A stretch of 64,000 nt of DNA from Azospirillum canadense (GCF_025961225.1 NZ_JAOQNG010000003.1:558001-622000); one strand, 5' to 3'. Shown: positions 34,723 through 43,568, counted from the stretch's first letter. A program made the numbers and translations. The notes: generated by a model from the letters alone, not told the origin.

Positions 34723-36643
34723 CACGATCCGAACGCAATCGACCGAATCCACTTCACGGTCACGCTGGCGTTTGCTTGGCCGCACCTGGCCAAATCGCGA
34801 CACCGTCGCCAGTGACCACCGGGGCCGACTGTTTGGCGGACACCTCCACTACGGAGATGTCTGCCCATGCCGCATCATCGACAGCCCCCGACGCCAGCGA
34901 TTTGGACCATCCACTCCGTCTTCGTCCGGACCCGCGACGGGCCGGATCGGTTGGCCGACACCTACCGCCGCCTTCTCGTCCCCGTTGCGGAATCACGGCC
35001 AGCGGCGACCGCCGGCTTGACCGAGGGAGAAGCATCATGCGCGCCGCCATCTATGCCCGCGTCTCCACCGAGCGTCAGGAACGCCAGCAGACCATCGACA
35101 GCCAGCTCACCGCCCTGCGCGCCTGGGCCGGCGCCAACGATCATGACTTGAGCGACCGCCACGTCTTTCGCGACGAAGGCTACAGCGGCTCTCGCCTCGA
35201 TCGGCCGGGGCTGGATGCTCTGCGCGATGCGGTGCGCGACGGCGAGGTGGAGATCGTGGCCGTCCTGGCCCCGGATCGTCTGGCCCGGCGCTATGTCTAC
35301 CAGGCACTGCTTCTGGAAGAGTTCCGCCGGGCGGGCTGCGCGGTGGCCTTTCTCAACCATGCGATCTCCGACGATCCCGGCGATCAGCTCCTCCTGCAGA
35401 TCCAGGGCGCCGTGGCCGAGTATGAGCGCGCCCTGCTGGGCGAGCGGTTCCGCCGCGGCAAGCTCCAGAAGGCGCGGGCTGGCCAATTCGTCGGGGGCCG
35501 TGCCCCCTACGGCTACCGCTACCTGCCGCGGCACGAGGGGGCGCCCGGGCGTCTGGTCATCGATGACGCCGAAGCGGACCTCGTCCGTCTGCTCTATGGC
35601 TGGCTGACCGAGGAGCGGATGAGCCTGCGCCAGATCCTCAAGCGCCTGAACTTCGGTCCCTGGTTTCCGCGCTGCGGCCGACGTCCCTGGTCGCCCTCGA
35701 CCGTTCATCACATCCTGTCCGACCCGGTCTACACGGGCACCGCCTACTCGAACCGCTATGAGTACGTGCCGGCCACGAAACCCCGCACGCGCAAGCCCAG
35801 TTACTCAGGCGTCGGGTGCCGCCGGCTCCGGCCAAAGGAGGAGTGGATTCCGATCGCCGTGCCGGCCCTCATCGACCAGGAGACCTGGGACCGGGCGCAA
35901 GCCCAGTTGGCGCGCAATGCCACGCTGTCGTTCCGCAACAACACCAAGCACACTTACCTTCTGCGCTGCTTGCTGACGTGTAGCGCCTGCGGCCTCACCA
36001 TGTTCGGCACCGTCCGCCCCGGCGGGCGCCGCTACTACCGGTGCGCCGGCAAGGACTGGTTGGAAACCGCCCGTGCACAGCCCTGTCCGCGCGCCTGCGT
36101 GAACGCCGACGATCTCGAACGCGCGGTCTGGGAGCATGTCCGCGGCCTGCTCGAAGCGCCCGATCAGCTGGTGGCCCAATTCCAGCAGTTTGCTGACGAG
36201 GCCGACCACCATGCAGCCCAGGAGCAGCGGGCCGAGCAGCGGATCGCCGGGCGCCTTGGCGGGCTTGCCCGCGCCGACCAACGCCTGCTTGATGCCTATC
36301 AGGCGGCGGTGATCAGCTTGGAGGAGTTGACCGAGCGGCGCCAGCAGGTCGCCGACCAACGGCGCGCGCTGGAACACCAACAGCAGCAACAGCGCGTTCT
36401 ACGTGGCCAACGCGCCAAGGCGCAAGAGGTCGTGGGCGAGCTGACGGCCTTCTGCGCGCGTGTTCGGGAACGGCTGGACGACGCCTCTCTTGCTGACAAG
36501 CAGGCCATCTTGCAACTCGTCATCGAGCGCATCATCGTCCATGACGACAGCTTGGAGATCCGCCATGTCATCCCGCTGCACAGCCCGCCACCCGGCCGGG
36601 ACCCGACAGCTGAGCCGATTGGTGGATTGCGTTCGGATCGTGT
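34723..36643 (+). mobile_element. Serine-recombinase mobile element, copy 2
   Basis: About 1921 bp bounded by an exact 18-bp inverted repeat, CACGATCCGAACGCAATC at 34723-34740 and its complement at 36626-36643. Inside are a short ORF and an intact large serine recombinase. Left of it lies a truncated IS256 transposase; right of it is a small zinc-finger gene. Size, gene order and recombinase relate it to copy 1 at 10533-12443. Confidence 0.62.
34867..35151 (+). CDS. Short ORF preceding the recombinase, copy 2
   Basis: A 94-residue frame (MPHHRQPPTPAIWT...) that starts 9 bases after CGGAG and overlaps the first 115 bases of the recombinase gene. Its middle, RLADTYRRLLVPVAE, could be a helix. 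It takes the same place as the short ORF in copy 1 but similarity is weak. No family recognised. It may be only a chance frame. Confidence 0.3.
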   Translation: MPHHRQPPTPAIWTIHSVFVRTRDGPDRLADTYRRLLVPVAESRPAATAGLTEGEASCAPPSMPASPPSVRNASRPSTASSPPCAPGPAPTIMT

Positions 36644-36818
36644 GGATGACACGCCGCCGCGATGGTGGCTGACGAACAGCGCGTCGGTTGCGTCCAGTTC
36701 GTCGGCGCTGCCCATCTCGGCCGCAGGGCGCGATCGAGGAAAGCGGCACGACCAAGCGTTCGGACGGGAACGGCATTGCGGTGCCCGCGGACTATCCACC
36801 GCGAAATCCCGGAGATGA
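35037..36818 (+). CDS. Large serine recombinase
   Basis: A 593-residue site-specific recombinase. The resolvase domain (residues 1-140) has the nucleophilic Ser in MRAAIYARVSTERQ, LAPDRLARR and the EYERALLGERFRRG helix. The Recombinase domain follows (PYGYRYLP to YTGTAYSNRYEY), then a zinc ribbon (CLLTCSACGLTMFG, later CPRACV) and a coiled-coil region (LEHQQQQQRVLRGQRAK). GAGGGAGAAGC precedes the ATG. The frame runs through the right end of the element at 36643 and ends 58 codons later in flanking DNA. Function is cut-and-paste or integration of the element itself. Confidence 0.9.
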   Translation: MRAAIYARVSTERQERQQTIDSQLTALRAWAGANDHDLSDRHVFRDEGYSGSRLDRPGLDALRDAVRDGEVEIVAVLAPDRLARRYVYQALLLEEFRRAGCAVAFLNHAISDDPGDQLLLQIQGAVAEYERALLGERFRRGKLQKARAGQFVGGRAPYGYRYLPRHEGAPGRLVIDDAEADLVRLLYGWLTEERMSLRQILKRLNFGPWFPRCGRRPWSPSTVHHILSDPVYTGTAYSNRYEYVPATKPRTRKPSYSGVGCRRLRPKEEWIPIAVPALIDQETWDRAQAQLARNATLSFRNNTKHTYLLRCLLTCSACGLTMFGTVRPGGRRYYRCAGKDWLETARAQPCPRACVNADDLERAVWEHVRGLLEAPDQLVAQFQQFADEADHHAAQEQRAEQRIAGRLGGLARADQRLLDAYQAAVISLEELTERRQQVADQRRALEHQQQQQRVLRGQRAKAQEVVGELTAFCARVRERLDDASLADKQAILQLVIERIIVHDDSLEIRHVIPLHSPPPGRDPTAEPIGGLRSDRVDDTPPRWWLTNSASVASSSSALPISAAGRDRGKRHDQAFGRERHCGARGLSTAKSRR

Positions 36819-36951
36819 GGCGTCGCCAGGATCTCCACAAACCGGCGAGCAGCTCTGCCCCGATTGTGGCGGTTCGGGTCGGCTTCAAGGCGGGCCCTGT
36901 TGGGCGTGCGGCGGCACAGGAAGGATCATCGTCATTGTCGGCGATGCCTGA
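36781..36951 (+). CDS. Small DnaJ-type zinc-finger protein
   Basis: About 56 residues from a GTG at 36781 (the frame is open from 36688, so the start is not certain). Two CxxCGGxG motifs, CPDCGGSG and CWACGGTG, stand six residues apart, which is half of the four-motif zinc-binding region of DnaJ. Such short proteins may bind one zinc ion. It lies between the serine-recombinase element and segment B and lacks a J domain. Confidence 0.55.
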   Translation: MPADYPPRNPGDEASPGSPQTGEQLCPDCGGSGRLQGGPCWACGGTGRIIVIVGDA

Positions 36952-37217
36952 CGATGAGTGCATCCGGGGCTGCGTGGTGACGCGCTCTACAATCGACCCG
37001 CGCTTGGAGGGCTGAAACTGGCGGCATGTGCGGCCATTCTGACCGCGTCCCCTCAATCGGCATCAGCATCAATCCGTCCGATGCCCGACGCAGATCGGTG
37101 GCCATCCGTCGGTGGCAACGCGTGCCCGTGTCGTGGAGAGGCAAATCTGCCTGATGGACGAGCGACTGCAGCGTGCGGCACACTGCGCGCCCATAGGAAA
37201 GCCTGGGAGAGCGTGAA

Positions 37218-37874
37218 TTGGCCGATCGTTTGGATGCTGAGGCCCAGCGGACTGCGAAACGCTTGCTCAAGCCTCTTCTGGTGAAGGCGCAGGTCAAGGT
37301 GCGTTCCGGAGAACTTCCGGCGGCGGCTTTCGGTCCGGGGGTGGTTCCGGCTGCGATGTGGCCGTCCTTGAAGCGGTCGAACCTCGCGGGCGTTCACATT
37401 TATCGCAGCGGCACCGGATGGCAGGCGGACATCCTGCTCAAGACCTCGGCACCCGGGGGCGGAACCATCATCGGCACCGATGCCGCCCAGGGGTGCTCGA
37501 CGCGAGAGGAAGCGGTCGAGGCCGCGATCGACATGCTCGCCACCGTGATCCTGATCGAGACCGGCCAAGCAGCGTCCACAGCCGAAGCTCGGCCTGCCGG
37601 CGACCATCTCACTTTCGATCTGGAAGGGCTTCCGATTACGTTGGAGCCAAACTTTCGCGAAGCGGTGCCGCAGGCCGTGCGCGACATCCCGACCAGCGAC
37701 GTCAAGCAGACCCTGGTCCGGTATCTGTCCGCTGATTTTCCCAATGGCGTGACACGGGACGCCTTTGCCGCGCTGCCCTCGGAACGACGAGGCAGCTATG
37801 TGGGATTGGCGGCGGCCCTATTGCAACGTGGGGTGCTCGAATTTCGGCGCGAGAATGGCGCAACCGTCAAATAG
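37218..37874 (+). CDS. Hypothetical 218-residue protein (segment B)
   Basis: Counterpart of the gene at 14369-15025, same TTG start (GGGAGAGCGTGAA upstream, a slightly weaker site) and same length, with substitutions spread over the whole protein and no frame lesion. Such conserved frame with many substitutions supports a protein under selection in both copies. No domain recognised. Confidence 0.7.
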   Translation: MADRLDAEAQRTAKRLLKPLLVKAQVKVRSGELPAAAFGPGVVPAAMWPSLKRSNLAGVHIYRSGTGWQADILLKTSAPGGGTIIGTDAAQGCSTREEAVEAAIDMLATVILIETGQAASTAEARPAGDHLTFDLEGLPITLEPNFREAVPQAVRDIPTSDVKQTLVRYLSADFPNGVTRDAFAALPSERRGSYVGLAAALLQRGVLEFRRENGATVK

Positions 37875-38047
37875 CCGGTGTGCCGCCTTCACCTTCAACA
37901 TGTGGATCGAGGACTGCGACCCGCCGTTCCGTTTAGGCTCCACTGTGACGCATCCTGCACGATGCTGCCGATTATGATCTCTGGACACGCGACTCCTCAT
38001 CGCCATTTTCCGTGCCCCGTCATGGGCACCATTAAGGAGGAACCCAA

Positions 38048-38401
38048 GTGTCCTTTTCCACGTCGGGTAGCATCCCCGCCGATCCCAAGCTGGAGGCCCG
38101 CCGCCGGTTGACCGACGCCATCGTCACGTACCTGCAGGTGTGTACGGATTTGGCAGCCGCGACGGAACGCGCCACGGCGACGAGCGGCAGCATCGACACC
38201 GCAGCGCGGCGGAAGGCCTACCAGACGCTGACCGAACTCGGCGACCAGGTCCGGTTGGCGCAGCGCCGACTGGTGACCGTATCTCGGCAGGTCCGCCGCA
38301 TCATGCCGGCCGTCGATATCGAGGATGTAGCGAAGAAGCTCGACAAGAGAGACACCCCCGAGAGTGCCGCTGTTCTCGTGAAGGCCGCCCTCGCCGGCTG
38401 A
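38048..38401 (+). CDS. Hypothetical 117-residue helical protein (segment B)
   Basis: Counterpart of 15198-15551, with the same GTG start and AAGGAGG site. Only a few residues differ (for example AMYLQ to VTYLQ and TELAAA to TDLAAA). Helical with Arg-rich heptads; function unknown. Confidence 0.7.
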   Translation: MSFSTSGSIPADPKLEARRRLTDAIVTYLQVCTDLAAATERATATSGSIDTAARRKAYQTLTELGDQVRLAQRRLVTVSRQVRRIMPAVDIEDVAKKLDKRDTPESAAVLVKAALAG

Positions 38402-38470
38402 TGCGAGCGGCGCTTGAACGATGATGCTCGTCCCGGGCGACAAGGGGCCGCCCCGAGGTGGCCCATCCGT

Positions 38471-38494
38471 GAGTGCCGGGTGTACCCGGCACTC
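38471..38494. terminator. Hairpin between convergent genes (segment B)
   Basis: GAGTGCCGGGT with ACCCGGCACTC around GT. Same position as the hairpin at 15621-15644, with one loop change. Confidence 0.5.
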
Positions 38495-38556
38495 GCTGTT
38501 TCCCAAGCGGGCCGATCGTGGCTCTTTCGGGAATGGGCACGGTCCCGTGTCGTGGC

Positions 38557-39582
38557 CTATGGTCTCGCCACCGGTGTGGTCCGCACCGGGCGACCTTCGA
38601 TGGGGTAGGCAGGGTCATTGTAGCCTGGAGACGAAGGATGTCCGGGCGTCACCAGCCGGTCGATCAAGGCCTCGTCCTCGGCGGTGAAGGCGTAATCCAG
38701 CGCGCCGAGGTAAGCGCGCCATTGCTCGTCCGTGCGCGGCCCGGCGATCGGCGCGGTCACAAGGCGGTTGTTGAGCACCCAGGCAACAGCGAACTGTCCC
38801 GCTGTGATGCCGCGCGCGTCGGCATGGCTCTTGATTTCCTGGGCGATCTCCAGGCTTTCCGGACGCCATTCCGTGTTCATCATGCGCTGGTCCTTGCGGC
38901 CGGCGCGGGTGTCGGGAAGCGGTTCATCCCTAGGGCGATACTTGCCGGTGAGCACGCCGCGGGCGAGGGGACTGTAGGGGACCACGCCCAAACCGTAGTG
39001 GCCACAGGCGGGCAGGATCTCAACCTCCGGCATGCGGTTGAGGGCGTTGTAATAGGGCTGGCAGGCCACCGGCCGGTCAATGCCCAGACCGTCGTACAGA
39101 CGGCAGATCTCGGCGATGCGCCAGGACCGGAAGTTGGACACGCCGAAGGCGCGGATCTTGCCGCTGCGGATCAGGTCGCCCAGCGCGGCAACGGTTTCCT
39201 CCAGCGGCGTGTCGGGGTCTTCGCGGTGCAGGTAGTACAGGTCGATCCAATCCGTGCCAAAGCGCCGAAGGCTCGCGGCGCATGCCACGTTCAGCCGGCG
39301 CCGCGAGAGGCCGCGCTGGTTCGGGTCCGGTCCCGTGGGATTGCCGACCTTGGTCGCCACCACCCAGCGTTCGCGGTCGCCGCTCACGGCGCGGCCGACG
39401 ATTTCCTCCGACCGACCGTCGTTGTAGACGTCGGCGGTGTCGATGAAGTTGATGCCGGCCTCCGCGGCCTGCGCAATGATCCGCGCGGCCGTTGCCTCGT
39501 CGGTCGGGCCGCCGAACATCATGGCGCCGAGGCACAGCGGCGACACCTTCACGCCACTGCGGCCAAGCTTGCGGTAGTCCAT
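38557..39582 (-). CDS. Aldo/keto reductase (segment B)
   Basis: A 341-residue paralogue of the enzyme at 15708-16733 with about a dozen substitutions (for example KYRPSDEPPPD to KYRPRDEPLPD). The Asp-Tyr-Lys-His tetrad is kept. The ATG is preceded by GGGAGGG eight bases away. The upstream region is interrupted 131 bases away by an IS5 insertion, which may have changed its promoter. Otherwise intact. Confidence 0.92.
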   Translation of the reverse strand: MDYRKLGRSGVKVSPLCLGAMMFGGPTDEATAARIIAQAAEAGINFIDTADVYNDGRSEEIVGRAVSGDRERWVVATKVGNPTGPDPNQRGLSRRRLNVACAASLRRFGTDWIDLYYLHREDPDTPLEETVAALGDLIRSGKIRAFGVSNFRSWRIAEICRLYDGLGIDRPVACQPYYNALNRMPEVEILPACGHYGLGVVPYSPLARGVLTGKYRPRDEPLPDTRAGRKDQRMMNTEWRPESLEIAQEIKSHADARGITAGQFAVAWVLNNRLVTAPIAGPRTDEQWRAYLGALDYAFTAEDEALIDRLVTPGHPSSPGYNDPAYPIEGRPVRTTPVARP

Positions 39583-39713
39583 CCTATTCACCCTCCCGTT
39601 CCGCTGGTTTGGTCGGCTCAGTCCGTCATCTTGCCCGTGCGCGCATGCGCAGATGATCACGGACATCCAGGACAGTATCTTGAATATGGTTTTCGCGTTC
39701 AATCGGGGGCTGA

Positions 39714-40666
39714 CAGCCCGTTTTGAAAGCCGCGCCCACTCCGTTTGAGCGACGGTGACGGCTGGTGGAGTCGGCTGTTCGGAAGGGGACTTTCCCGTCT
39801 GGAGGCCGCCGATGTGGACCCCTTCGGATCGCGCTCTGGTTGGAGACTTTGGGTCCGGCCAGGCGCTCAGCGATGACCAGTTCCGTCTTCTTGAACCGTT
39901 GATCCCGCCGCCCAAACCCGGTGGTCGGCCGCGCACCACCGACATGCGGAGCATGCTGGACGGCCTGTTCTACGTCGTGCGCACCGGCTGCCAATGGCGC
40001 CATCTCCCGCCACCACCAGCCTTTCCGCCGTGGCAGACCGTGTATGGCTACATGCGCGCTTTCCAGAAGGCGGGCGTGTGGGAAGCGATGCGTCACCACC
40101 TGCTGGTCATGCTGCGTGAGCAGGAGGGGCGTGAGGCCAGCCCAACAGCGGCGATCTTCGACACCCAAAGCGTCAAGGCGACCGAAAGGGGGGGGCGCGC
40201 GGCTGGGATGCGGCCAAGAAGGTCTGGGGCCGCAAACGCCACATCGCCGTCGAGACCGGCGGCTTGCTGCTGAGCGTCCTCGTCCATGCCGCCAACATCC
40301 AGGACGCCGACAGCGCCGGGGACCTGCTGAGGCGCATCAAACGCCTGTACTGCTGGCTCCGGGCGGTGTTCGCCGACAGCATCTACAACCGCCTGCCGGT
40401 CCTGCTCGCCTGCTTCCTGCTCGGGCTGACGCTCATCATCGTGCGCCGGATCGCCGGGACCGGCTTCATCGTGCTGCCTCGGCGGTGGGTGGTTGAAAGA
40501 TCGCTCGGGTCGTTCGGCCGGTATCGGCGGCTGTCCAAGGGCTACGAGGATCTGCCGGAGGTCTCCGAGACCATGGTCACCCTCGCCGCCATCCGCCTCA
40601 TGCTGCACCGCTTGGCTCACCCGAACCGGAAGCGACTGCCTCCTCCCTGACTTTCAAACCGGGCCG
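39714..40666 (+). mobile_element. IS5-family element (IS427-like), copy 1
   Basis: A 953-bp element. The left end CAGCCCGTTTTGAAAG and the right end, read inward, CGGCCCGGTTTGAAAG form an inverted repeat. The same length and layout recur at 49291-50243. Together with the IS5 remnant at 41770-42003 it flanks two extra genes present only in segment B. Confidence 0.82.
39812..40650 (+). CDS. IS5-family transposase made by a -1 frameshift, copy 1
   Basis: Two overlapping frames encode one DDE transposase of about 280 residues. Frame one (ATG 39812, GGAGG upstream) carries the N-terminal DUF4096-type domain and the first Asp (IFDTQSVKATERGG). A run of eight G at about 40188-40195 allows a -1 slip into the second frame, which gives ARGWDAAKKVWGRKRHIAVE and continues with the second Asp (RAVFADSIYNR) and the Glu (WVVERSLGSFGRYRRL). 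Frameshifting of this sort is known in IS427-group elements. Both frames look intact. Confidence 0.82.
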
Positions 40667-40866
40667 GTCACCGAATATGTGTGCCCAATCTGCATTCGCT
40701 CACGCTGAATAGTGACCCGATTAAGCGCAAATATAGCCTAGTGCAGCGTTTCTTTTTTTCGAGACGGAAACGCGTGAAAACAAGCAGACGATGCGCTAAC
40801 CTACCATCCATCCCTTCCGTTGGTGAGATGGATCGAAGAAGGGGACTGTTCAAGGGAGGCATCGCC
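40667..40866. promoter_or_regulatory. AT-richer leader upstream of the ABM-like gene
   Basis: This stretch after the IS5 right end is richer in A and T than its surroundings and includes a T-tract. It may hold the promoter of the next gene, but no clear -35/-10 pair stands out. Confidence 0.3.
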
Positions 40867-41157
40867 ATGCACGCCATGATCCGCTCCTACTCTGGCAAGG
40901 GCGGAAAGGAACTTGCCGATCTTCTGGTTCAGCGCCAAGCGGAGGTGAAAGCCGTTATCGGTGGGGTGCGAGGGCTCGTCAGCTGCGACATTATTCGGAC
41001 GGGTGAAGGTTGCATGACTATCACCGTATGCAACGACAAGTCGGGCACGGATGAAAGTCTCGCGAAGGCAAAGGCTTGGCTCAAAGAGAACGCCTCCCAT
41101 ATCGAGGGCGCCATGCCGCAAGTATTGGAAGGGAACGTGGAAGTCCACCTCCCGTAA
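40867..41157 (+). CDS. Small ABM-like (dimeric alpha/beta barrel) protein
   Basis: A 96-residue protein with the pattern of antibiotic-biosynthesis-monooxygenase-like ferredoxin folds: strand MIRSYSG, helix GKELADLLVQRQAEVKAVIGG, strands GLVSCDIIRTGEGCMTITVCND and a C-terminal helix with SLAKAKAWLKENA. GGGAGG precedes the ATG. Such proteins form small dimers and are often cofactor-free oxygenases or stress proteins. It is carried only in segment B, beside a SnoaL-like gene. Confidence 0.7.
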   Translation: MHAMIRSYSGKGGKELADLLVQRQAEVKAVIGGVRGLVSCDIIRTGEGCMTITVCNDKSGTDESLAKAKAWLKENASHIEGAMPQVLEGNVEVHLP

Positions 41158-41335
41158 GATCGGGCGCTTAAATAAGGCGGCACTATGCCGACAAGCGTGA
41201 AGCCTCGGCATGAGCAAGGGACAAAGTGGCGCCCTCGATTATTTCGCTAATGGAACGACAGCCGCTGTGATGGCTTGCCACGCTAAGTGTCAGGACAGGA
41301 AGCATCCGGAGGATATCAACGAGGGAGGATCAGCC

Positions 41336-41767
41336 ATGTCGGCGGAAGATGATATCCGTAGTGCGTCAGAACGCTTCTACTCATCCTTGAACCGCATGCT
41401 CAACGGGGATGTGGCCGCAATGGCAGAGGTCTGGTCGCACACCGCGACAGTTACGACCCTGCACCCGGTTGGTGGTCGCGAGGTTGGTTGGGAGAGTGTC
41501 GGCAATAGTTGGTCGCAAATCGCCACATTGGCCACTGGCGGACAGATTGGACTCGCTGATCCGCTCATCCAAGTCGTTGGCGACATGGCTTATGAAGTCG
41601 GTGTCGAGAAGGGCCAATGCACGCTTGCCGGGAGGCAGGTCCCGATCAACGTCCGGGTCACTAATGTCTATCGCCGAGAGGCAGGGGCCTGGAAGGTGGT
41701 CCACCATCACACCGATCTGTCCCCGGCCATGCAAGACATCATTCGCGACCTGCCAGGGAAACCATAG
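41336..41767 (+). CDS. SnoaL-like/NTF2-fold protein
   Basis: A 143-residue cone-shaped-fold protein of the SnoaL/DUF4440 type. Residues SASERFYSSLNRMLNGDVAAMAEVWSH form the N-terminal helices, VTTLHPVGGREVGWESV the strand and loop, and YRREAGAWKVVHHHTDLSPAM the conserved end. GGGAGG lies seven bases before the ATG. It could be an isomerase, cyclase or binding protein. Together with the ABM-like gene upstream it may be a small detoxification pair, an inference from position. Confidence 0.75.
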   Translation: MSAEDDIRSASERFYSSLNRMLNGDVAAMAEVWSHTATVTTLHPVGGREVGWESVGNSWSQIATLATGGQIGLADPLIQVVGDMAYEVGVEKGQCTLAGRQVPINVRVTNVYRREAGAWKVVHHHTDLSPAMQDIIRDLPGKP

Positions 41768-41769
41768 TT

Positions 41770-42003
41770 GGCCTCACTCCGGTCGTGGTGCGCCGGATCG
41801 CGCGCACCACGCAGTTCTTCATCGTTCCGCGCCGGTAGGTGGTTGAAGGAACGTTCGGGTCCGTCGGGCGATGGAGGTGCTTGCCCAACGATCATAAGGA
41901 ACTGCCGGGGGGCTCCAAGGTGACGGTGATCTCGACGGCCATTCGCCTCATGCTCCACCGTCCCGCTCACCGCATCGGCAAACACCTCTTCCAACTTCCA
42001 TAA
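41770..42003 (+). pseudogene. IS5 transposase remnant
   Basis: The C-terminal 75 residues of an IS5-type transposase (VVRRIARTTQFFIVPRR, then a stop, VVEGTFGSVGRWR, and ...TAIRLMLHRPAH) in decayed form with internal stop codons. It lies at the right side of the extra genes in segment B. Confidence 0.7.
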
Positions 42004-42222
42004 CGGGCAGTGAGTGAATTTCGGCATAACCACCGCCCCGACGGTAATGCGTTGCTCTGGACCGAGGACCGCCTGGTGATGCAGCCGCCGGCTTTCCTCC
42101 GTTCGTCCATCGGCTCCATCATTGCCCCAAAGCAGTTTGCTCAGAATGGTGTTCTTTCGCTATGAGTTCTGGCGGAAGGACAGCTGTGCGGACGGGGGCA
42201 GGAACAGTCTGTTGGGTACGGC

Positions 42223-42765
42223 ATGAGCATGGATGTCTGGGATTTCGGCGCGGCCGATGACGATCCGGTCGGGCGGTTGGTGGATTGGCTTGGGCTGGCT
42301 TCCGGTGAGCGATCCGGCCAGGAGCCGGTTGTGCTTGAGCGTGTGATGGCTGAGGCCCGGCGACCGGGTGCGGACGGGCTGGTCTGGGCGGCGGTGGCAT
42401 TGCGCCTGCTCGCCGGTGGCACCGAGCCGTCGGCGATCGGAGACGTGGCGACCTGGAAACGGGTGGTGGCGAACCTCAACCGGGCCACATGGTTTGCTGC
42501 GGCCGGCCCCGACGCGAAAGCGCTCTACGACGCGGTGATCGAACAGGTGTTGGCGGATCATGCCTGCACAGGCCTCCAGCCGACCATGAGCGAGGTCCTG
42601 GGCCGGATCGCTGCATTGCCGGCACCAATCGTCGTCGCGGGGGTGCTGGACTTCACGGCGGGCTTCTTCGACAACGAAGAGAGCGCGGCGCTCGCCCCGG
42701 CCTTCGTGGAGGTGGTGGAGGCGCAAGCGGCAGCGCGGGGAAGGGCGGTGGACGCGCCGCGCTGA
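42223..42765 (+). CDS. Hypothetical 180-residue Ala-rich protein (segment B)
   Basis: Counterpart of 17068-17610, 180 residues from the shared MSMDVWDFG start. Substitutions are scattered (VVTWRRVVATLDRA to VATWKRVVANLNRA). No lesion. Unknown function. Confidence 0.65.
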   Translation: MSMDVWDFGAADDDPVGRLVDWLGLASGERSGQEPVVLERVMAEARRPGADGLVWAAVALRLLAGGTEPSAIGDVATWKRVVANLNRATWFAAAGPDAKALYDAVIEQVLADHACTGLQPTMSEVLGRIAALPAPIVVAGVLDFTAGFFDNEESAALAPAFVEVVEAQAAARGRAVDAPR

Positions 42766-42930
42766 ACATTGTACCCGTCCGTCAGCCGTAGGGCGTCGTG
42801 TATAAGCACGGAGCGCATGGACTTACGATGAAAGCAGCGCTTTCCCGAGTTCCTGATGTCAGAAATAATTGGGAACACGACGACTTTCGCTTCGTTCGGT
42901 TTGCAAATCAGTTTTCCTCGGAGATCGCTT

Positions 42931-43488
42931 ATGCACGACAGTTGCGAGGACCGCGTCCGGCACCGCGCTCGTGAGATTTGGGAGCGCGAAGGACGTCCGG
43001 AAGGGCGGCACGAGATCCACTGGGCGCAGGCCTGCGCGGAGATCGAGGCCGCGGAGCGCACGGCCGATGCGGAAGTGGAGACCGTCGCGCTGGTGGCCGA
43101 ACCGGAGGCCCCCCGCCGCCGTCGAGCCCGTGCAGGCGATCCAGTCACCGCTACCAAGCGCGCGAGCCGGGCGAAACCGGCGACGCACGTGGCCGAAGCC
43201 GGCCCTGGGGAGGAGGCCTCGGTCGATGCTGTACCCGCGGCCGAAAAGCCAAAGGCCACACGTGTCCGTGCCCTGAAGGGAAAGCCGGTCAGGGAGGCGT
43301 CAATGACCGTCGTGACTTCCAAGAAGAGGTCGAAAGCCGTCTGGAGCCCGGCGGACATCAAGCCGGAAAAGGCAGCATCCTCGACCAAGACACACAAGGC
43401 CGCCAAGCAAATTGCCGGTGAGAATGGCGGCGATCCGCGCCAAGCCACCAAGGGTCGCGCCAAGACCCAACGCACGCCCACGGTTTGA
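42931..43488 (+). CDS. DUF2934-like protein with basic tail (segment B)
   Basis: A 185-residue paralogue of the gene at 17781-18338. The DUF2934 helix (RVRHRAREIWEREGRPEGR) and the Lys/Ala/Pro-rich tail are both kept. Several substitutions are found in the basic tail. A nucleic-acid-binding function is likely from composition. Confidence 0.65.
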   Translation: MHDSCEDRVRHRAREIWEREGRPEGRHEIHWAQACAEIEAAERTADAEVETVALVAEPEAPRRRRARAGDPVTATKRASRAKPATHVAEAGPGEEASVDAVPAAEKPKATRVRALKGKPVREASMTVVTSKKRSKAVWSPADIKPEKAASSTKTHKAAKQIAGENGGDPRQATKGRAKTQRTPTV

Positions 43489-43568
43489 TGACGGTGGGGC
43501 AGGGTGTCCACCATGCGGTGGCCATTGAGGGCGCTCCTGGCCCGTGCCCGGTCGGCGGCGAGGCCGCA

